Shown: one piece after another, positions 5,453 to 6,587 of the stretch | Layout: the number at the start of each line of letters is the position of its first letter | How positions within the stretch are numbered: the stretch's first letter is position 1 | NCBI GenBank assembly: GCA_017987055.1 | Contig: JAGNUJ010000087.1 | Span: 1 to 6,587 of the forward strand | Direction: 5' to 3' | Origin: Giesbergeria sp. | GTDB lineage: Bacteria; Pseudomonadota; Gammaproteobacteria; Burkholderiales; Burkholderiaceae_C | Length of the DNA stretch: 6,587 nucleotides | Notes under the pieces: model-generated | Told to the model about the DNA's origin: nothing | Databases searched by the model: none | The model's input: only the letters and a program-made list of their open reading frames with translations | Program-made: the position numbers and the translations under genes

Positions 5453-6255
5453 AGGCCGCGCTCCAACAGCACTTCCAGCACAAAGCGCGAGCCGACATAG
5501 GCCAGCAGCAGCAGCGCCGCGCCGACATACAACATGCGCCGGGCGGTGCGCCCGCGCCAGCCAAAGCGCCAGCGCCCCAGCAGCAGCGCAGCAAAAGTGA
5601 GCCACGACAGCACCGAAAACACCGCCTTGTGGTCCCAGCGCCAAGCGCGGCCGTACAGCGTCTCGCCAAACAGCAGCCCCGCCACTAGCGTGGCCGTCAG
5701 CAGCGCAAAACCAGCGGTGACAAAGCGAAAGGTCAGCCTCTCCAGCGTCAGCAGCGGCATGCCGCTGTGGGTGTCAGCGCCCAAGCGCATGCGGCTTTCC
5801 GCCCGCCCCATGATGGCGCCGTGGACGACGGCGGCGGCCAGCAAGCCATAGCAGGCAATGCCCAGCGTCAAATGCAGCGCCAACCACGGCGAGGCCGTGC
5901 CCTGTAGCGTTTGCAGCGGTTGCCCCGGAAACGCCAGCGCCAGCAGCACCACCACCGCGCCCAGCCCCGACAACAGGCAGCGCGCCTGCAACTGGGGAAA
6001 CAACTGGCGCTCAATGCCGTACACCGTCAGCACCAGCCAGCCGGTGATGGACAGCGCCGTTGCAAAGCCAAAGTGCGGCGTGCTGGCGACCATGCCCCAC
6101 GCCAGCACCGCCGCGTGCAACAGCCACGCCGCCGACAAGGCCACGCGGGTGGCGCCGGCAGACAAGCGCGCCGCAGCCAGCGCCGGCGCGGCATAGGCCG
6201 CAGCGGCGGCCAGTCCTAAGAGCAGGCTGAGCGGGGAGGCACTGGGTAAAATCAT
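5449..6255 (-). CDS. ypjD: Cytochrome c assembly family (CcsA/YpjD-like) inner-membrane protein
   Basis: This 268-residue integral membrane protein has about eight hydrophobic segments (roughly 4-30, 38-55, 65-83, 95-110, 125-148, 177-197, 211-228 and 241-262). It belongs to the family that includes the haem-handling proteins CcsA and CcmC. Candidate haem-ligand histidines are His128 (LALHLTLGIACYG) and His209 (WRWDHKAVFSVLSW). The C-terminal GRWRFGWRGR and AYVGSRFVLEVLL closely resemble E. coli YpjD, whose gene also lies beside ffh. The periplasmic WWD haem motif of true CcsA is not evident, so a direct role in cytochrome c maturation is not shown. The ATG at 6255 starts just before the first membrane segment. 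A longer frame up to 6321 adds a polar N-terminus and is unlikely. An AAAGG lies about 13 nt upstream. Confidence 0.9.
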   Translation of the reverse strand: MILPSASPLSLLLGLAAAAAYAAPALAAARLSAGATRVALSAAWLLHAAVLAWGMVASTPHFGFATALSITGWLVLTVYGIERQLFPQLQARCLLSGLGAVVVLLALAFPGQPLQTLQGTASPWLALHLTLGIACYGLLAAAVVHGAIMGRAESRMRLGADTHSGMPLLTLERLTFRFVTAGFALLTATLVAGLLFGETLYGRAWRWDHKAVFSVLSWLTFAALLLGRWRFGWRGRTARRMLYVGAALLLLAYVGSRFVLEVLLERGL

Positions 6256-6348
6256 GGGTTGCAGTTTACCTTTCGCCCGCTGAGCGCAGCGGACGTCCCA
6301 CCTCGTCAGCCAGCCACCCACTGGCGGCTGCCTACCCGGAAATCAGAC
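6256..6348. promoter_or_regulatory. Divergent ypjD-ffh intergenic region
   Basis: These 93 bp must hold the start signals for the minus-strand operon and plus-strand ffh, unless transcription begins inside the neighbouring gene. I see no convincing -35/-10 pair on either strand. A small inverted repeat ccgct-6 nt-agcgg spans 6277-6292. A weak ribosome site (GGA, 6338-6340) precedes ffh. Confidence 0.4.
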
Positions 6349-6587
6349 ATGGCCTCCGCCCTTACCGACAAACTCTCGCGCCTCGTCAAGGAGATGCGTG
6401 GCCAAGCCCGCATCACCGAATCCAACGTCCAAGACATGCTGCGCGAAGTGCGCATGGCGCTGCTCGAAGCCGACGTGGCCCTGCCCGTGGTGCGCGACTT
6501 TATCGCCCGCGTCAAAGAAAAAGCGCTGGGCGAAGAAGTGCTCGGCTCGCTCAAGCCGGGGCAAATGCTGGTCAGCATCGTCAACCG
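6349..6587 (+). CDS. ffh: Signal recognition particle protein Ffh, N-terminal part
   Basis: Ffh is the SRP54-type GTPase that, with 4.5S RNA, delivers membrane-protein ribosomes to FtsY. Only the first 79 codons are present, and the gene runs off the right edge. They form the N-domain four-helix bundle: LTDKLSRLVKEMRGQARITE, then NVQDMLREVRMALLEADVAL, then VVRDFIARVKEKALGEEVL and PGQMLVSIVN. The GTPase and M domains lie beyond the window. The ATG at 6349 gives the usual short N-terminus before the first helix. The gene is divergent from ypjD, as in many proteobacteria. Confidence 0.96.
   Translation, partial: MASALTDKLSRLVKEMRGQARITESNVQDMLREVRMALLEADVALPVVRDFIARVKEKALGEEVLGSLKPGQMLVSIVN

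Noticed and set aside
6277..6292. Inverted repeat ccgct-agcgg between ypjD and ffh, considered as a terminator or operator.
   Set aside because: The stem is only 5 bp, neither strand shows a T-run, and no gene ends here. It is mentioned only as part of the intergenic description.

Overview
The window is a GC-rich chromosomal segment of a betaproteobacterium. It is most likely a member of Burkholderiales, family Comamonadaceae. The protein wording supports this: the PilS C-terminal half, a small PP0621-type protein next to it, a NrdA with two N-terminal cone regions, and an intergenic element that resembles one I remember from Comamonadaceae genomes. No species call is possible from the sequence alone.

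Layout. Five genes lie head to tail on the minus strand and read as one tight unit. In transcription order they are: a YpjD/CcsA-like cytochrome c assembly-family membrane protein (6255-5449); a 73-residue PP0621-type protein starting with GTG (5452-5231, sharing a GTGA overlap with the gene before it); the sensor kinase pilS (5241-3541, overlapping the previous gene by 11 nt); the sigma-54 response regulator pilR (3516-1999, 24 nt after pilS); and the amidase ampD (1991-1389, 7 nt after pilR). After ampD comes a 255-bp intergenic stretch. It holds a degenerate terminator-like repeat, a promoter with two NrdR-type boxes spaced 31 bp centre to centre, and a perfect leader hairpin. The 5' part of nrdA (class I ribonucleotide reductase large subunit) follows, also on the minus strand, and runs off the left edge. 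At the right edge ffh (SRP GTPase) starts on the plus strand, divergent from ypjD.

How the genes work together. PilS and PilR form a two-component pair that in its family switches on sigma-54-dependent type IV pilin transcription. No pilus structural gene is present here, so the target lies elsewhere. AmpD recycles cell-wall muropeptides and appears to be transcribed with the pair. NrdA supplies deoxynucleotides and appears to have its own NrdR-controlled promoter. Ffh and YpjD are neighbours in many proteobacteria.

I found no mobile element, CRISPR array, tRNA, rRNA or unknown multi-gene system. The notable points are small-scale: the NrdR operator, the leader hairpin, the duplicated ATP-cone region of NrdA, a hexanucleotide microsatellite in the PilR linker, and non-canonical motifs in PilR (GSYTGA) and PilS (first Asp of the D-box replaced by Ser).
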